Shown: one piece after another, positions 5,130-7,048 of the stretch
Position numbering within the stretch: the first letter of the stretch is position 1
Layout: the number at the start of each line of letters is the position of its first letter
DNA from: Actinomycetales bacterium
Lineage (GTDB): Bacteria; Actinomycetota; Actinomycetes; Actinomycetales; JAHECE01
Length of the DNA stretch: 7,048 bases
Direction: 5' to 3'
Assembly: GCA_024641895.1 (NCBI GenBank)
Contig: JAHECE010000139.1
Location: 1-7,048, forward strand
Position numbers and translations under genes: made by a program
Notes under the pieces: model-generated
Databases searched by the model: none
What the model saw: only the letters and a program-made list of their open reading frames with translations
Told to the model about the DNA's origin: nothing

Positions 5130-6458
5130 CTACGCCGCGGGCAGGGTCGTGAGGAAGCGTCCTCCCGGGCCGGGCTCGGCGCCGACGTCCCCGCCGCAGG
5201 AGCGCGCCAGCCGGCGGCACAAGGCGAGGCCGAGCCCCGACCCGTCCGATCCCGCGGCGGCGCTTCCCCGGGCTCCCGGCTCGAAGACCCGCTCGGTCTC
5301 ATCGGGCGCGAGGCCCGGCCCGTCGTCGCTGACGACGATGACGACGTCGCCCGTCATGTCGTCGACCGACCAGGTGACTCCGATCCGGTGCGCGGCATAC
5401 CGGACGGCGTTCTCGAGCTGCGGACCGAGCACTCGGGCGAGCAGGGGTTCCTCGATCGCGGCCCACGGCCCGCCGGGCAGTCGCTCCGAGAAGGCCGGCG
5501 CTGGACCGATGTCGATCGGCAACGGCGATCGAGCGGCGGCGACGGCCGAGGCGACGGCGCGCGGGATGCTGCACCGGGCGTCGTCGCCGGCCCGGGTGCG
5601 CGTGGCGCGGAGCAGGGTGTCGATCGCGGCGCTGAGCTCGTCGATGTCGCCGACCACCCGGCCGAGCGCCTCCCGCAGGGAGGCGGGGTCATCACCGGCG
5701 GCGGAGATCTCGGCGTCGGCGCGGGCGCGGGCCAAGGGGGTCCGCAGCTCGTGGGCGATCTCGTCGGTGAGCCGGCGCTCGTGGCTCAGGCTCGCGTCCA
5801 GCATGCCGAGCAGGTTGTTGAGCGTGCGAGCCAGGTGCCCGATCTCGTCCGCGCTCGACGCCGTGAGCACGACGGGAGCGTCGGCCTCGCCGTCGATCCA
5901 CTCCTGGGCCTGCCGGGTCATCCGGTCCACGGGGCGCAGCGCGGCCCCGACCAGCCACCGCGTCACGAGCGCCAGCAGCGCGACGATCGTCGCGTCGAGG
6001 AGCACGGCCGCCGACAGGGCGATCTGCTCGGTCCGCTCGTACGGGGCGAGGGACATGCTGACGACGACGGCCCCGCCGCCGGGCTCCGTGCCCGGGATCG
6101 GTACCGCGAGCAGCCGGGAATCGGGCTCGGCGTCGAGAAAGGTCGGGCCGAGCACGCCTGACAGCCCAGCGACCTGGTCGGTGCCCACTTCCGAGGCTGC
6201 CGGTTCCAGCACCACCTCGCCGCCGGGGCCGAACACCCAGGTCGTCGCATCGAGCGTCGGATCGCTCGCGCTGTCGGCCACGACGAGCTGCCCGTCGCGC
6301 ACCGTGACCAGCGCGAGCGCCGCCTCGGACCGGGCCTGCAGCACGGCCGTCGAGTCTGCGTCCAGGGACCTCGAGAGAAGCCGGGCGAAGCCTGCCGTGA
6401 CGAGGACGAGGGCGACCGCCACGGCGGCGACCGACGTCAGCGTGAGCCGACGGCGCAT
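5130..6458 (-). CDS. Sensor histidine kinase of a two-component system (HAMP, HisKA, HATPase_c)
   Basis: A 442-aa membrane sensor kinase. The first membrane segment is about 6-28, an extracytoplasmic region covers about 29-147, and the second membrane segment is about 148-173. A HAMP linker follows to about 224. The dimerisation/phosphoacceptor helix contains 'TDEIAHELRTPLAR' with the phosphorylated His at 236. The ATP-binding domain has the N box 'QLENAVRYA' (Asn350), G1 'DDGPGL' (378-383), F box 'VFEPG' (391-395) and G2 'GSGLGLALCRRLA' (406-418). All catalytic elements are present, so it should autophosphorylate and pass phosphate to the adjacent regulator. The sensor region has no fold I recognise, so the signal is unknown. 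The ATG at 6458 shares one base with the regulator's stop (TGATG) and has no strong Shine-Dalgarno, which points to translational coupling. The stop is TAG. Confidence 0.97.
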   Translation of the reverse strand: MRRRLTLTSVAAVAVALVLVTAGFARLLSRSLDADSTAVLQARSEAALALVTVRDGQLVVADSASDPTLDATTWVFGPGGEVVLEPAASEVGTDQVAGLSGVLGPTFLDAEPDSRLLAVPIPGTEPGGGAVVVSMSLAPYERTEQIALSAAVLLDATIVALLALVTRWLVGAALRPVDRMTRQAQEWIDGEADAPVVLTASSADEIGHLARTLNNLLGMLDASLSHERRLTDEIAHELRTPLARARADAEISAAGDDPASLREALGRVVGDIDELSAAIDTLLRATRTRAGDDARCSIPRAVASAVAAARSPLPIDIGPAPAFSERLPGGPWAAIEEPLLARVLGPQLENAVRYAAHRIGVTWSVDDMTGDVVIVVSDDGPGLAPDETERVFEPGARGSAAAGSDGSGLGLALCRRLARSCGGDVGAEPGPGGRFLTTLPAA

Positions 6459-7048
6459 CAGTCGATCCGGTAGCCGACGCCACGCGCCGTCGAGAGCTCC
6501 ATGCCGGCGCCGAGCTCGGCCAGCTTGCGCCTGAGTCTCGCGACGTAGGCGTCGAGGGTGTTGTCGTGCACCATGGCGCCGTCCGGCCAGGCTGCCGCGA
6601 CGAGCGCCTGGCGACGCACGACGCGGCCGCGATCCGTCACCAGGCGCGCCAGCAGCCGGAACTCGGTCGGCGTGAGCGGGATGGTCCGGCCCTCGAACCG
6701 GGCGGCGTGCTGCCCCGGGTCCAGCTGGACCCCGGCGTCGTCGGCCTCAGTGGCGGCCACCGGTGTGGTGCTCGCCCGGCGGGCGAGCGCTTCCAGGCGA
6801 ACGACGAGCTCGGCGAAAGCGAAGGGTTTGGGGAGGTAGTCGTCGACGCCGGCGTGGAAGCCGGCGAGGCGGTCGACGAGCCGCTCGCGTGCGGTGAGCA
6901 TGAGGACGCCGACCGTCGAGCCCCGGGCGCGCAGGGCGGCGACGACGTCCCGTCCGTCGGCGTCGGGCAGCCCGATGTCTGCGACGAGGAGCGCGGCCCC
7001 CGACCCGTCGATCTTCGCGAGCAAGTCGCGGCCAGTCGCCGCCACGAG
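6458..7048 (-). CDS. OmpR/PhoB-family response regulator, N-terminus beyond the right edge
   Basis: The frame is open to the right edge, giving 196 visible residues; about 35-40 N-terminal receiver residues, including the acidic pocket, must lie outside. Numbered from the edge, the receiver retains the phosphoacceptor in 'ADIGLPDADG' (Asp24), the conserved Thr in 'MLTAR' (Thr52) and the Lys in 'DDYLPKPF' (Lys74). A winged-helix DNA-binding domain follows, with 'IPLTPTEFRLLARLV' (123-137), the recognition-helix region 'NTLDAYVARLRRKL' (163-176) and the wing 'STARGVGYRID' (186-196). It is the partner of the kinase immediately downstream and should act on DNA direct repeats, possibly the CCTGAC array at 5057-5083 and its own promoter outside the window. 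The GTG at 7045 is not a real start, because it lies inside the receiver domain. Confidence 0.96.
   Translation of the reverse strand, partial: LVAATGRDLLAKIDGSGAALLVADIGLPDADGRDVVAALRARGSTVGVLMLTARERLVDRLAGFHAGVDDYLPKPFAFAELVVRLEALARRASTTPVAATEADDAGVQLDPGQHAARFEGRTIPLTPTEFRLLARLVTDRGRVVRRQALVAAAWPDGAMVHDNTLDAYVARLRRKLAELGAGMELSTARGVGYRID

Noticed and set aside
5035..5220. Upstream ATG extending the DUF347 protein by 62 residues
   Set aside because: It would overlap the C-terminal part of the histidine kinase and covers the CCTGAC array; the family begins near 'NKVPEVTLYFW'.
5149..6534. Plus-strand frame of 461 codons opposite the histidine kinase gene
   Set aside because: Ser/Arg/Ala/Pro-rich antisense shadow; the kinase frame has every catalytic box intact.
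7043..7045. GTG at 7045 as the start of the response regulator
   Set aside because: It lies inside the receiver domain; a regulator starting there would lack the first part of the domain, so the gene is simply cut by the window edge.

Overview
The window is very GC-rich. Its coding is dominated by G/C third codon positions, and the proteins are Ala/Arg/Gly/Val/Asp-rich. With a YbjJ-like MFS permease, a 'TASLAF'-type LacI regulator and an OmpR-type two-component pair, this suggests a high-GC Actinomycetota chromosome. Micrococcales (for example the Cellulomonas neighbourhood) is my guess; rank below phylum is not secure. I see no insertion sequence, CRISPR array, tRNA or rRNA, and no gene-free stretch longer than about 230 bases.

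Left half (1-4112): a divergent, probably sugar- or metabolite-responsive locus. On the minus strand, in transcription order, lie a 502-aa MFS permease (2829-1321), a 310-aa dihydroorotate-dehydrogenase-like flavoprotein (1247-315) and the start of a PHB-depolymerase/LpqC-type esterase that runs off the left edge (318-1). The last two overlap by 4 nt (GTGA). Diverging from them on the plus strand is a LacI-family repressor (3060-4112). The 230-bp gap between the permease and lacI holds a plausible sigma70-like promoter firing toward the permease (-35 TTGACC, 18-bp spacer, -10 CAGAAT). Just past its predicted start site is a perfect 14-bp palindrome with a central CpG, TCGAATCGATTCGA (2913-2926). 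This is the expected layout for a LacI-family operator controlling the permease / flavoprotein / esterase operon.

Middle (4094-4194): two convergent genes meet here. The lacI stop codon lies in the loop of a 15-bp hairpin. A run of G-tracts fitting the canonical G-quadruplex pattern and a second small inverted repeat follow.

Right half (4180-7048): a second minus-strand unit. It comprises an OmpR/PhoB-type response regulator (5' end beyond the right edge), a sensor histidine kinase coupled to it by TGATG, and a 284-aa multi-pass membrane protein of the COG4705/DUF347 family with four visible internal repeats. In the 95-bp gap before the membrane-protein gene the hexamer CCTGAC occurs three times with 11- and 10-bp spacing. 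That is the geometry expected of a tandem OmpR-family binding site, so the membrane protein may be the direct output of this two-component system.

Nothing here is an obviously new defence or mobile system. The most interesting points are the cysteine-free, shortened DHODH-like protein in a LacI-controlled transport/esterase operon, and the regulator-kinase-DUF347 module with its candidate regulator site.
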